A DNA stretch of 64,000 bases, taken from positions 1 to 64,000 of the forward strand of contig NZ_BMRX01000011.1 in assembly GCF_014648855.1 (NCBI RefSeq), given 5' to 3'. Position 1 is the stretch's first letter. Every line of letters begins with the position of its first letter. Shown piece after piece: positions 1 through 8,147 of this stretch. The position numbers and the translations under genes were made by a program. The stretch comes from Streptomyces parvulus (GTDB lineage: Bacteria; Actinomycetota; Actinomycetes; Streptomycetales; Streptomycetaceae). The notes under the pieces were generated by a model that saw nothing but the letters and a program-made list of their open reading frames with translations, made no database searches and had not been told where the DNA came from.

Positions 1-1029
1 GTGCAGTACACGCGGAACATGGTCACCGGCGCCTCCACCGCCGAGCTGACCGTCATCCTGGTCGACGCCCGCAACGGCGTCGTCGAACAGACCCGCCGGC
101 ACGCCGCCATCGCCGCCCTGCTGCGCGTCCCGCACGTCGTCCTCGCCGTCAACAAGATGGACCTCGTCGACTACCGCGAGCCCGTCTTCGCCGCCATCGC
201 CGAGGAGTTCACGGCGTACGCCACGGAGCTGGGCGTACCGGAGGTCACCGCGATCCCAATCTCGGCACTCGCCGGGGACAACGTGGTCGAACCCTCGGCC
301 GTCATGGACTGGTACGGCGGCCCGACGGTCCTGGAGCACCTGGAGACGGTGCCGGTCAGCCACGACCTCGCGCACTGCCACGCCCGGCTGCCCGTGCAGT
401 ACGTCATCCGGCCGCAGAGCGCCGAGCACCCCGACTACCGCGGCTACGCGGGGCAGATCGCCGCCGGCACCTTCCGCGTCGGCGACGAGATCACCGTCCT
501 GCCCTCCGGCCGTACCTCCACGGTGTCGGGGATCGATCTGCTGGGCGTGCCGGTCCAGGAGGCGTGGACGCCGCAGTCGGTGACCCTGCTCCTCGACGAC
601 GACATCGACGTCTCCCGCGGCGACCTGATCGTGCCGCGCAAGGACGCGCCGGCCACCAGCCAGGACGTCGAGGCGACCGTCTGCCACGTGGCCGACGCGC
701 CCCTCACCGTCGGCCACCGCGTACTGCTCAAGCACGGCACCCGCACGGTCAAGGCGATCGTGAAGGACATCCCGGCCCGGCTCACCCTGGACGACCTGTC
801 CCTGCACCCGCACCCGGGCCGGCTCGTCGCCAACGACATCGGCCGGGTCACCCTGCGCACCGCCGAGCCGCTGCCCGCGGACTCCTACGCCGACTCCCGT
901 CGCACCGGGTCCTTCATCCTCATCGACCCCAACGACGGCACCACCCTCACGGCCGGCATGGCCGGCGAGTCCTTCGCCTCGCCGGAGCCGGTCAAGGACG
1001 AGGCGGACGACGACGGGTGGGACTTCTGA
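1..1029 (+). CDS. cysN: Sulfate adenylyltransferase subunit 1 (GTPase), 5'-truncated
   Basis: CysN is the GTPase subunit of ATP sulfurylase. With CysD it makes adenosine 5'-phosphosulfate in assimilatory sulfate reduction. The window opens inside the gene: the first codon (GTG) is an internal Val of the PGHVQYTRNM-type region after Walker B. The remaining 342 codons hold the NKMD guanine-specificity motif at about residues 51-54 and then the EF-Tu-like beta-barrel domains, ending in an acidic tail. About the first quarter of a usual 440-aa protein is missing. It is followed by importer and chelatase genes of sulfur metabolism on the same strand, so it is probably the end of a sulfate-assimilation operon. 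Family assignment is firm. Confidence 0.95.
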   Translation: MQYTRNMVTGASTAELTVILVDARNGVVEQTRRHAAIAALLRVPHVVLAVNKMDLVDYREPVFAAIAEEFTAYATELGVPEVTAIPISALAGDNVVEPSAVMDWYGGPTVLEHLETVPVSHDLAHCHARLPVQYVIRPQSAEHPDYRGYAGQIAAGTFRVGDEITVLPSGRTSTVSGIDLLGVPVQEAWTPQSVTLLLDDDIDVSRGDLIVPRKDAPATSQDVEATVCHVADAPLTVGHRVLLKHGTRTVKAIVKDIPARLTLDDLSLHPHPGRLVANDIGRVTLRTAEPLPADSYADSRRTGSFILIDPNDGTTLTAGMAGESFASPEPVKDEADDDGWDF

Positions 1030-1031
1030 GC

Positions 1032-1136
1032 ATGAACTCACCCGATTTCTACTCCACGTTCGCCAAGGAGGGCGGCCGAGTCGGCAGCGGCACCCTCGGC
1101 AGCGGGCAGGGCGGGGTCGGGCGATGTGCGTGCTGA
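1032..1136 (+). CDS. Candidate Cys-terminated leader peptide (34 codons)
   Basis: This ATG ORF begins 2 nt after the cysN stop and ends in the residues Arg-Cys-Ala-Cys immediately before TGA. It lies in an otherwise empty 237-bp gap ahead of a sulfur-compound importer. Cys-rich upstream ORFs that stall when cysteinyl-tRNA is short are known before cysteine and sulfur genes in actinobacteria, so the position and the Cys codons next to the stop are suggestive. Against this, there is no clear Shine-Dalgarno before the ATG (the AAGGAGG at 1065-1071 is internal), and I could not draw a convincing attenuator hairpin downstream. It could be chance coding. Confidence 0.35.
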   Translation: MNSPDFYSTFAKEGGRVGSGTLGSGQGGVGRCAC

Positions 1137-1266
1137 CGTACGCGCACCGCTCGCGCGCCCACACCCCCCACCCGCACAGCCGAAGACAAGCCGACCTCCC
1201 GGCCACGACCTGACCTCGGACCCACCGACAGGCGTGCGAGCCGGACCAACGAGAGGAACACCTCCC

Positions 1267-2370
1267 GTGCCTGCCACCACCGCTCTGCGCCGCACCGTCG
1301 CGGTCCTGGCCACCCTGCCCCTCCTGGCCCTCGCCGCCTGCGGGTACGGCTCCGAGGCCGAGAAGGACGACGGTGCCAAGGTCGCCGCCGGGGCCGAGAA
1401 GACCGACGGTCTGGACTCCGTCCGGATCGGGTACTTCGGCAACGTCACCCACGCCACCGCGCTGGTCGGCAACCAGAAGGGCTTCTTCCAGAAGGCCCTG
1501 GGCGCGACCGAGACCAAGTACGCGACCTTCAACGCCGGTCCCTCCGAGATCGAGGCGCTGAACTCCGGTTCCATCGACATCGGCTGGATCGGCCCGTCCC
1601 CCTCGATCAACGGCTACACCAAGTCCGGCGGCAAGAACCTGCGCATCATCGGCGGATCGGCCTCCGGTGGCGTCAAGCTCGTCGTGAACCCGGACAAGAT
1701 CAAGTCGCTGAAGGACGTCAAGGGCAAGCGGATCGCCACCCCGCAGCTCGGCAACACCCAGGACGTGGCCTTCCTCAACTGGATCGCCGAGCAGGGCTGG
1801 AAGGTCGACGCGCAGAGCGGCAAGGGCGACGTGACCGTGGTCCGCAGCGACAACAAGGTCACCCCCGACGCCTACAAGTCCGGTTCCCTGGACGGCGCCT
1901 GGGTGCCCGAGCCCACCGCCTCGAAGCTCGTCGCCGAGGGCGGCAAGGTGCTGCTGGACGAGTCCACGCTGTGGCCCGACAAGAAGTTCGTGATCACGAA
2001 CATCATCGTGTCGCAGAAGTTCCTCGCCGAGCACCCCAAGGCCGTCGAGGCCGTGCTCAAGGCGTCGGTCGAGACCAACGAGTGGATCAAGGCCAACCCG
2101 GACGAGGCGAAGGCCGCCGCCAACAAGCAGCTGGAGAAGGACACCGGCAAGGCCCTGCCCGCCGACGTCCTCGACCCGGCCTGGAAGTCGATCCAGCTCA
2201 CCGACGACCCGCTGGCCGCGACCCTCGACGCCCAGGCCGACCACGCCGTCAAGGCCGGTCTCCTGGACAAGCCCGACCTCGCCGGCATCTACGACCTGAC
2301 GCTGCTGAACAAGGTCCTCGCCGCCAAGGGCAGGCCCGCCGTCGACGACGCCGGACTCGGCGCCAAGTAG
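1267..2370 (+). CDS. Sulfonate-type ABC transporter substrate-binding lipoprotein
   Basis: This is an extracellular lipid-anchored receptor of the SsuA/TauA (NMT1/THI5-like) type, which delivers aliphatic sulfonates to an ABC permease. The chosen GTG has a GAGAGGA ribosome-binding site at 1251-1257. The start gives a short positive N-terminus, a hydrophobic segment and a lipobox ending LAAC, with the lipidated Cys at residue 25; a longer ORF from 1126 would bury this signal. The mature part has the two-lobe binding fold, with early residues matching the family (GYFGNVTHATALVG; NSGSIDIGWIGPSP). It has 367 codons. ATPase and permease genes follow directly. A sulfonate substrate is inferred from family and sulfur-gene context; nitrate or bicarbonate cannot be excluded from fold alone. 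Confidence 0.85.
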   Translation: MPATTALRRTVAVLATLPLLALAACGYGSEAEKDDGAKVAAGAEKTDGLDSVRIGYFGNVTHATALVGNQKGFFQKALGATETKYATFNAGPSEIEALNSGSIDIGWIGPSPSINGYTKSGGKNLRIIGGSASGGVKLVVNPDKIKSLKDVKGKRIATPQLGNTQDVAFLNWIAEQGWKVDAQSGKGDVTVVRSDNKVTPDAYKSGSLDGAWVPEPTASKLVAEGGKVLLDESTLWPDKKFVITNIIVSQKFLAEHPKAVEAVLKASVETNEWIKANPDEAKAAANKQLEKDTGKALPADVLDPAWKSIQLTDDPLAATLDAQADHAVKAGLLDKPDLAGIYDLTLLNKVLAAKGRPAVDDAGLGAK

Positions 2371-2406
2371 AGCCCGGACCCGACCATCCCCCAGGAGGTG
2401 ACGACC

Positions 2407-3201
2407 ATGGCCACGACCACGACGCTCGCCAAGGCCGACGAAGGCGTCGAGCCGGTCGCGCACGCCGCCCGCATCGAGCACGTCTCGAAGTCCTTCGCGG
2501 GCCCCGCCGGACAGCAGCTCGTCCTGGACGACATCACCCTCGATGTCGCACCGGGCGAGTTCGTCACCCTCCTGGGGGCCTCCGGCTGCGGCAAGTCCAC
2601 CCTGCTCAACCTCGTCGCCGGACTCGATGAGCCCACCAGCGGCGACATCACCACCGACGGCCGCCCCGCCCTCATGTTCCAGGAGCACGCCCTCTTCCCC
2701 TGGCTCACCGCCGGCAAGAACATCGAACTCGCCCTGAAACTGCGGGGCGTGCCCAAGGCCGAGCGCCGTGAGAAGGCGGAGGAGCTGCTCGGGCTCGTCC
2801 GGCTCAAGGGTGCGCACGGCAAGCGCGTGCACGAGCTGTCCGGCGGCATGCGCCAGCGCGTCGCCCTCGCCCGGGCCCTGGCCCAGGAGAGCAAACTGCT
2901 CCTGATGGACGAGCCGTTCGCCGCCCTGGACGCCATCACCCGCGACGTCCTGCACGACGAACTGACCCGCATCTGGCGCGAGACGCAGGTCTCCGTCCTG
3001 TTCGTCACCCACAACGTGCGCGAGGCGGTACGGCTCGCCGAGCGCGTGGTGCTGCTGTCCTCGCGCCCCGGGCGGGTGGCACGCGAGTGGACCGTGGGCA
3101 TCCCGCAGCCGCGCCGCATCGAGGACACCGCCGTGGCGGAACTCTCCGTCGAGATCACCGAAGAACTGCGTGGGGAGATCCGCCGCCATGGCCAGCACTG
3201 A
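2407..3201 (+). CDS. Sulfonate-type ABC transporter ATP-binding protein
   Basis: This is the cytoplasmic ATPase (SsuB/TauB type) that drives the importer encoded by its neighbours. Walker A is GASGCGKST at residues 57-65, the signature LSGGMRQR is at 144-151, and Walker B LLLMDEP is at 164-170, followed by the D-loop Ala-Leu-Asp. It has 264 aa, usual for this small single-domain class. An ATG preceded by AGGAGGT at 2393-2399 decides the start; an in-frame GTG at 2398 lies inside that ribosome-binding site and is rejected. Its end overlaps the start of the permease gene by 14 nt, which suggests translational coupling. Confidence 0.92.
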   Translation: MATTTTLAKADEGVEPVAHAARIEHVSKSFAGPAGQQLVLDDITLDVAPGEFVTLLGASGCGKSTLLNLVAGLDEPTSGDITTDGRPALMFQEHALFPWLTAGKNIELALKLRGVPKAERREKAEELLGLVRLKGAHGKRVHELSGGMRQRVALARALAQESKLLLMDEPFAALDAITRDVLHDELTRIWRETQVSVLFVTHNVREAVRLAERVVLLSSRPGRVAREWTVGIPQPRRIEDTAVAELSVEITEELRGEIRRHGQH

Positions 3202-4084
3202 CACCGCCACCCCGGCCAAGGACACGGGGGACCTCGCCGGCCTCGAAGCGGGCCTCGACGCCCTGGAGACCCGGCAGAAGGTGCGCACGCCCTTCCGGCA
3301 GACCTTCACCGAGAAGATCCTCCCGCCCACCGTCGCCGTACTCCTCGTCCTCGCGGTGTGGCAGGCGCTGGTCTCCTTCAAGATCGTCGACGACCCGACC
3401 AAGCTGCCCTCTCCCTCGGACGTGTGGAACGTGGTGCGGGACGCCTGGCTCCAGGGCGACCTGCTCGGCTACATCTGGACGAGCGTCTCGCGGGGCCTGT
3501 CCGGGTTCCTCCTCGCCCTGCTCATCGGCACCCCGCTCGGGCTGCTGGTGGCACGCGTGAAGGTCGTGCGCGCCGCGATCGGGCCGATCCTGTCCGGACT
3601 CCAGTCCCTGCCCTCCGTCGCCTGGGTGCCGCCGGCCGTGATCTGGCTGGGCCTGAACAACTCGATGATGTACGCCGTCATCCTCCTGGGCGCCGTCCCC
3701 TCCATCGCCAACGGCCTCGTCTCCGGCGTCGACCAGATCTCCCCGCTCTTCCTGCGCGCCGGCCGCACGCTGGGCGCCACCGGGCTCAAGGGCACCTGGC
3801 ACATCGTGCTCCCCGCCGCCCTGCCCGGCTACGTCGCCGGCCTCAAGCAGGGCTGGGCCTTCTCCTGGCGCTCCCTCATGGCCGCCGAGATCATCGCCTC
3901 CTTCCCCGACCTCGGCGTCGGCCTCGGCCAGCTCCTGGAGAACGGCCGCAACGCCAGCGACATGGCCATGGTGTTCGAGGCCATCCTCCTCATCCTCATC
4001 GTCGGCATCGCCATCGACCTGCTCGTCTTCAGCCCCCTGGAGCGCTGGGTCCTGCGCAGCCGCGGTCTGCTGGTCAAGAGCTGA
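3188..4084 (+). CDS. Sulfonate-type ABC transporter permease
   Basis: This is an inner-membrane permease of the SsuC/TauC type (BPD_transp_1 family) that forms the channel for the binding protein and ATPase encoded upstream. It has 298 aa with a hydrophilic N-terminal tail of about 45 residues, then six or so membrane segments. The EAA-type coupling loop, GRTLGATGLKGTWHIVLPAA, lies about two-thirds along. The ATG at 3188 has GGGGAG about 10 nt upstream. A GTG at 3170 is possible but coincides with that ribosome-binding site. The gene overlaps the ATPase gene and is followed after 8 nt by the chelatase gene. Confidence 0.9.
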   Translation: MASTDTATPAKDTGDLAGLEAGLDALETRQKVRTPFRQTFTEKILPPTVAVLLVLAVWQALVSFKIVDDPTKLPSPSDVWNVVRDAWLQGDLLGYIWTSVSRGLSGFLLALLIGTPLGLLVARVKVVRAAIGPILSGLQSLPSVAWVPPAVIWLGLNNSMMYAVILLGAVPSIANGLVSGVDQISPLFLRAGRTLGATGLKGTWHIVLPAALPGYVAGLKQGWAFSWRSLMAAEIIASFPDLGVGLGQLLENGRNASDMAMVFEAILLILIVGIAIDLLVFSPLERWVLRSRGLLVKS

Positions 4085-4092
4085 GGTACGAC

Positions 4093-4830
4093 ATGTCGAC
4101 GCCGGTCCTGCTGGTCATCGCCCACGGCAGCCGCGACCCGCGGCACGCCGCGACGGTGCACGCCCTGGTCCGCCGGGTCAGGGCGCTGCGTCCCGGGGTA
4201 CGGGTCGAGACGGGCTTCCTGGAGTTCAACGTGCCCTCCGTACCGGGTGTGCTGGAGTCCCTGGCGACGGAGGGGGTGCGGGAGGTGGTGGCGCTGCCGC
4301 TGCTGCTGACCCGCGCCTTCCACGCCAAGACGGACATCCCGGCGGTCCTGGCGGACGCCCCGGCGCGCCTCGACGTCCGGCAGGCGGAGGTGCTCGGCCC
4401 CTCGCCGCTGCTGCTGGACGCGCTGGAGCGGCGGCTGTACGAGGCGGGTCTCACGCCCGCCGACAAGTCCTCGACCGGGGTCGTCCTGGCCTCGGCGGGG
4501 TCCTCCGACCCGGAGGCGATCGCAGTGATCGCAGAAATCGCGCGGGAGTGGCGGCGCTCCGGTTGGTGCGCCGTGCGGCCTGCGTTCGCCTCCGCATCCC
4601 TTCCCCGCACCGAGGACGCGGTGCGGGAACTGCGCGAGCTGGGCTGCGCGCGCGTGGCGGTCGCCCCGTACGTGCTCGCGCCCGGCCGGCTGCCGGACCG
4701 GATCGCGCGGGGCGCGGCCGCGGCCGACGTACTGGCGGACGTCCTCGGCCCCTCCCCCGAGGTGGCGCGGGTGCTGCTGGAGCGGTACGACGCGGCCCGG
4801 ACGCCGGCTCTGGCGGCGGTCGGGGCATGA
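4093..4830 (+). CDS. CbiX-type sirohydrochlorin chelatase
   Basis: This is probably a sirohydrochlorin ferrochelatase or cobaltochelatase, inserting metal into sirohydrochlorin. Siroheme is the cofactor of assimilatory sulfite reductase, which fits the sulfur operon. The 245-aa protein has the CbiX pattern twice: an N-terminal half opening LLVIAHGSRDP with metal-binding His11, then LLLTRAFHAKTDIP with His77, and a degenerate C-terminal half beginning near VVLASAGSSDP that lacks the equivalent His. The ATG lies 8 nt after the permease stop, with GAGG overlapping that stop. It closes the plus-strand sulfur operon. Metal choice (Fe or Co) is not readable from sequence; context favours Fe. Confidence 0.85.
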   Translation: MSTPVLLVIAHGSRDPRHAATVHALVRRVRALRPGVRVETGFLEFNVPSVPGVLESLATEGVREVVALPLLLTRAFHAKTDIPAVLADAPARLDVRQAEVLGPSPLLLDALERRLYEAGLTPADKSSTGVVLASAGSSDPEAIAVIAEIAREWRRSGWCAVRPAFASASLPRTEDAVRELRELGCARVAVAPYVLAPGRLPDRIARGAAAADVLADVLGPSPEVARVLLERYDAARTPALAAVGA

Positions 4831-4843
4831 CGTCCGGGGCCCG

Positions 4844-5392
4844 CTAGGAGCCGGTCAGCTCGACGAGTTTGACGACGGTGTTCCAGTTGCGGGTGGTGGC
4901 GACCAGGCCCTTGGTGACGCGGGGCCGGGCCAGGGTCTCGGCGAGCTTGGAGCGGCCGAGGCCGTCCGGCGCGTACAGGTACAGGGCGCGGTCGCCGAGG
5001 CGGAACTCCTCCGGGAGGAAGGACGCCGCCTCGACGGCCGCGAAGCGCTCGGCGTCGACGGGGGCGGAGAAGTAGGTGACGTGCAGCTGCTTGGGCTCCA
5101 GTTCGGCGGCCGGGAACGGGCACGCCTCGGCGACGGCCTTCAGGTAGGCGTGGTCGCGCACGATGACGTCCACCGTGAAGCCGAACCGCTTCTCGATCGC
5201 CCGCGCGAGCCCGGCGGCCAGGGACTCCTCGTCTCCGCGGGCGGCCGCGAACACCGCCTGCCCGCTCTGGAGATGGGTGCGTACGGCGTCGTGGCCGAGG
5301 TCCGTCAGGAGGGCGCGCAGTTCGGCCATCGGGAGCTTCTTCGCCCCGCCGACATTGATCCCGCGCAGCAGCGCCGCGTACGTCGTGGTCAT
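4844..5392 (-). CDS. DUF1697 family protein
   Basis: This is a 182-aa protein of the DUF1697 family, function unknown. The N-terminus MTTTYAALLRGINVGG carries the family hallmark LLRGINVGG. The C-terminal half has the typical DRALYLYAPDGLGRSKLA and TTRNWNTVVKL blocks. The start is the ATG at 5392; a longer frame to 5503 adds a low-complexity N-terminus not usual in the family. It is monocistronic and convergent with the chelatase gene, with 13 nt between the stops. No catalytic residues are established for this family, so no function is proposed. Confidence 0.9.
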   Translation of the reverse strand: MTTTYAALLRGINVGGAKKLPMAELRALLTDLGHDAVRTHLQSGQAVFAAARGDEESLAAGLARAIEKRFGFTVDVIVRDHAYLKAVAEACPFPAAELEPKQLHVTYFSAPVDAERFAAVEAASFLPEEFRLGDRALYLYAPDGLGRSKLAETLARPRVTKGLVATTRNWNTVVKLVELTGS

Positions 5393-5770
5393 GGGGCACA
5401 CCCTAGAACGGCCGTCGTGCCCCGTGGGGGCGGGCACGACGGCCGGGTCCGCGCGGCGGCGGACGTGCGCGCCACTCTCGCCGATGGGGTGCGCGCGGTT
5501 CAACCACTACGCGCACCTGTGACTTAAACAACAAGTTTACGAAAGACTTTTGGCGCGCTTCCGCGCACCCTGACCCCGCGCGCGGGCGACCCCGGTAGAT
5601 GTAAGGGGCCGGGATCATCCTCAGCGGTGAGCGGCGGCGGTACGGAGGGATGAGCCGCCGCGGCGGCACGTCACCGAACAGCACGACGCGGCGTTCTTAC
5701 CCGGCCCATACCTTCGAAGCGCAAGGTGACGGCAGGGGGCCGTCGCCGCTCAGTGGGGGGCAGGCCGGTC
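5393..5770. promoter_or_regulatory. Divergent intergenic region with a TAAAC-N5-GTTTA inverted repeat
   Basis: This 378-bp stretch between the DUF1697 gene and the MMPL exporter gene holds no convincing gene. Around 5520-5555 it has an unusually AT-rich patch for this genome. Within it lies a perfect inverted repeat, TAAAC (5525-5529), five bases, GTTTA (5535-5539), of the size bound by TetR or MarR repressors. No such regulator gene is adjacent, so the partner is unknown. Promoter activity is inferred from base composition and position only. Confidence 0.4.
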
Positions 5771-8038
5771 ATGCGGAAGCGAGACACACGGGTGCGGGGC
5801 ATAGCCGCACGGGCCGGCGGCTGGAGCGCCAGGCACCGATGGGCCGCCGTCGGCATCTGGATCCTGTTCGTCGTCCTCGCGACGGGCCTCGGGTCGGCGG
5901 CCGGCCGGGTCGACGTCAAGGACAGCGACCAGATGGGCGGCGAGACGCACACCGCCGCGCGGATCGTGGAGGACGCCGGGATCGAGGAGCCGGCCGGCGA
6001 GTCCGTCCTCGTCCAGTCGAGGGACGGCGGCCTCAGGGCGACGGACCCCGGCTTCCGGGCCGCCGTCACCGCGGTCGTCGAGGCGGTGGAGGGGACCGGC
6101 CGGGTCACGGGGGTGACCACGCCGTACGAGGCCGGGACCATCTCGAAGGACGGCCGCAGCGCGCTGGTGCGGTTCGACATGCGGGGGGAGGCGGACACCG
6201 CGGGCGACCGGGTGGAGCCGGTGCTGAACGCGGTCGCGGACGTCCAGAAGGAGCACGAGGCGCTGCGGATCGAGGAGATCGGCGGCGCCAGCATGATGAA
6301 GACGTTCGACGACGCGTTCGGCGACGACTTCAAGAAGGCCGAGTACTCGGCGGTGCCGGTGGCGCTGGGCATCCTCCTGGTGGCGTTCGGGGCGCTGGTG
6401 GCGGCGCTGGTCCCGGTGGCGCTGGCGATCACCGCGATCGTCGCGACGATGGGTCTGATGGCCCTGGTCTCGCACGTCCAGCCGATGAGCGAGACCGCCA
6501 ACTCCGTGATGCTGCTGGTCGGTCTCGCCGTCGGCGTCGACTACTGCCTGTTCTACCTGCGCCGGGAGCGCGAGGAGCGCGCCGCGGGCCGGGACGCGCA
6601 GACCGCGCTGAGGATCGCCGCCGCCACCAGTGGCCGCGCGATCGTCGTCTCCGGCGTCACGGTGTGCGTGGCGATGGCGGGCATGCTGTTCACCGGGATC
6701 GCCGAGTTCGAGGCGATGGGCCTGGCCTCGCTGATGGTGGTCGCGGTCGCCATGGTGGGCTCGGTGACGGTGCTGCCGGCGCTGCTGTCGCTGCTGGGCG
6801 AGCGGGTCGAGAAGGGCAGGGTCCCGTTCCTGCGCCGGCGCCGCGAGGGCGGCGCCGCCGAGGGCAGCCGGTTCTGGACGGCGGTGCTGAACCGCGTCCT
6901 GGCCAGGCCGCTACTGGCCGCGGTGGTGGCGACCGGCGCGCTGCTGGCCGTGGCCGCGCCGGCGATCGGCATGAAGACCGAGAACCTCACGCTGGACCAG
7001 GAGTTCGGCGACTCGCTGCCGATCGTGCAGACGTACAACCGGGTCAACGAGGCCTTCCCGGGCGGCTCCGACCCGGCCGAGGTGGTGGTGAAGGCCGACG
7101 ACATCAACGCGCCGCGGGTGCGGGCCGCGATCGCCGACTTCCGGGAGCGGGCGGTGAGTTCGGGGGCCTCGCGCGGGCCGGTCGACATCACCGTGCACGA
7201 CGGGCAGAACGTCGCCCTGGTGTACGTCCCGCTGGTCGGCGGGTCCGACCAGGACAAGGCGGGCGAGAGCCTGGAGACGCTGCGGGACGAGGTGCGTCCC
7301 GCCACCCTCGGCAAGGTCGACGGCGTCGAGGCGCCGATCACCGGTCAGGTCGCCGGCTCGAAGGACTTCAACGACCAGCTGGTCGGCTCGGTGCTGCCGG
7401 TCTTCGCCTTCGTGGTGGCCTTCGCCTTCCTGCTGATGCTGCTGTCCTTCCGCTCGCTGACGGTGGCACTCACCTCGATCGTGCTGAACCTGCTGTCGGT
7501 GGGCGCGGCCTACGGCATCCTGGTCGCCGTCTTCCAGCACGGCTGGGGCGCGTCGCTGGTGGGCGCGGAGGGTGTGGGCGCCATCATCACGTGGCTGCCG
7601 CTGTTCCTCTTCGTGATCCTGTTCGGCCTGTCGATGGACTACCACGTCTTCGTGGTCTCGCGGATCCGCGAGGCGCGGCTGCGCGGGCGGAGCACGGGGG
7701 ACGCGATCCGGCACGGGGTGGTCACAACGGCTGGGGTCGTCACCAGTGCGGCCGTCATCATGGTCGCGGTGTTCGCCATCTTCGGGACGCTGTCCATGCA
7801 GTCCATGAAGCAGATGGGCGTGGGCCTGGCGGCGGCGGTGCTGATCGACGCGACGGTCATCCGGGGCGTGCTGCTGCCGGCCGTGATGTCCCTGCTGGGT
7901 GAGCGCAACTGGTACCTGCCGAAGTGGCTGCACCGGCTGCCCGACCTCACGCACGACGAGTCTCCCGAGGCGGTCGCGCCGGCCGTCCGGGACGACGAGG
8001 GCGAGCGCGGGCAGCGGGGTGAGCGGGTGGGGGTGTGA
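5771..8038 (+). CDS. MMPL family (RND-type) transporter
   Basis: This is a 755-aa inner-membrane MMPL exporter, the actinobacterial RND subclass that moves lipids or hydrophobic compounds using the proton gradient. It has two repeats. Each is a leading membrane helix (first: HRWAAVGIWILFVVLATGLG), a large extracytoplasmic loop, and a bundle of about five helices. The family motif GLAVGVDYCLFYLRREREE occurs in repeat one, and its counterpart FGLSMDYHVFVVSRIREAR in repeat two, both including the Asp-Tyr pair. The ATG at 5771 is preceded by a G-rich ribosome-binding site at about 5754-5760; GTG at 5726 is an alternative. It stands alone, with a strong terminator after it. Substrate unknown. Confidence 0.9.
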   Translation: MRKRDTRVRGIAARAGGWSARHRWAAVGIWILFVVLATGLGSAAGRVDVKDSDQMGGETHTAARIVEDAGIEEPAGESVLVQSRDGGLRATDPGFRAAVTAVVEAVEGTGRVTGVTTPYEAGTISKDGRSALVRFDMRGEADTAGDRVEPVLNAVADVQKEHEALRIEEIGGASMMKTFDDAFGDDFKKAEYSAVPVALGILLVAFGALVAALVPVALAITAIVATMGLMALVSHVQPMSETANSVMLLVGLAVGVDYCLFYLRREREERAAGRDAQTALRIAAATSGRAIVVSGVTVCVAMAGMLFTGIAEFEAMGLASLMVVAVAMVGSVTVLPALLSLLGERVEKGRVPFLRRRREGGAAEGSRFWTAVLNRVLARPLLAAVVATGALLAVAAPAIGMKTENLTLDQEFGDSLPIVQTYNRVNEAFPGGSDPAEVVVKADDINAPRVRAAIADFRERAVSSGASRGPVDITVHDGQNVALVYVPLVGGSDQDKAGESLETLRDEVRPATLGKVDGVEAPITGQVAGSKDFNDQLVGSVLPVFAFVVAFAFLLMLLSFRSLTVALTSIVLNLLSVGAAYGILVAVFQHGWGASLVGAEGVGAIITWLPLFLFVILFGLSMDYHVFVVSRIREARLRGRSTGDAIRHGVVTTAGVVTSAAVIMVAVFAIFGTLSMQSMKQMGVGLAAAVLIDATVIRGVLLPAVMSLLGERNWYLPKWLHRLPDLTHDESPEAVAPAVRDDEGERGQRGERVGV

Positions 8039-8082
8039 GCGAGTGGGGGCGTGAGCGGTCGGGGGCGTGAGCGGCCCTCGCG

Positions 8083-8128
8083 GCGGCGGGCCCGCCGGTT
8101 CCCGGGGAGGAACCGGCGGGCCCGCCGC
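8083..8128. terminator. Bidirectional transcription terminator
   Basis: A perfect 20-bp inverted repeat (8083-8102 paired with 8109-8128) with a 6-nt loop lies between the convergent MMPL and macrolide glycosyltransferase genes. Its position and symmetry fit a two-way terminator. It has no U-run, as is common in streptomycetes. Confidence 0.85.
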
Positions 8129-8147
8129 GGCGGTGCGCGGGGTGGGG

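Noticed and set aside
1124..1213. Alternative 29-codon ORF (ATG at 1124) upstream of the sulfonate receptor
   Set aside because: No ribosome-binding site, only one Cys at codon 2, and His/Arg-rich noise afterwards; the Cys-terminated ORF in the other frame is the better candidate.
5650..7902. 750-residue plus-strand ORF over the MMPL gene
   Set aside because: It is a frame shadow: Arg/Gly-rich, no domains, whereas the overlapping frame is a clear MMPL protein.
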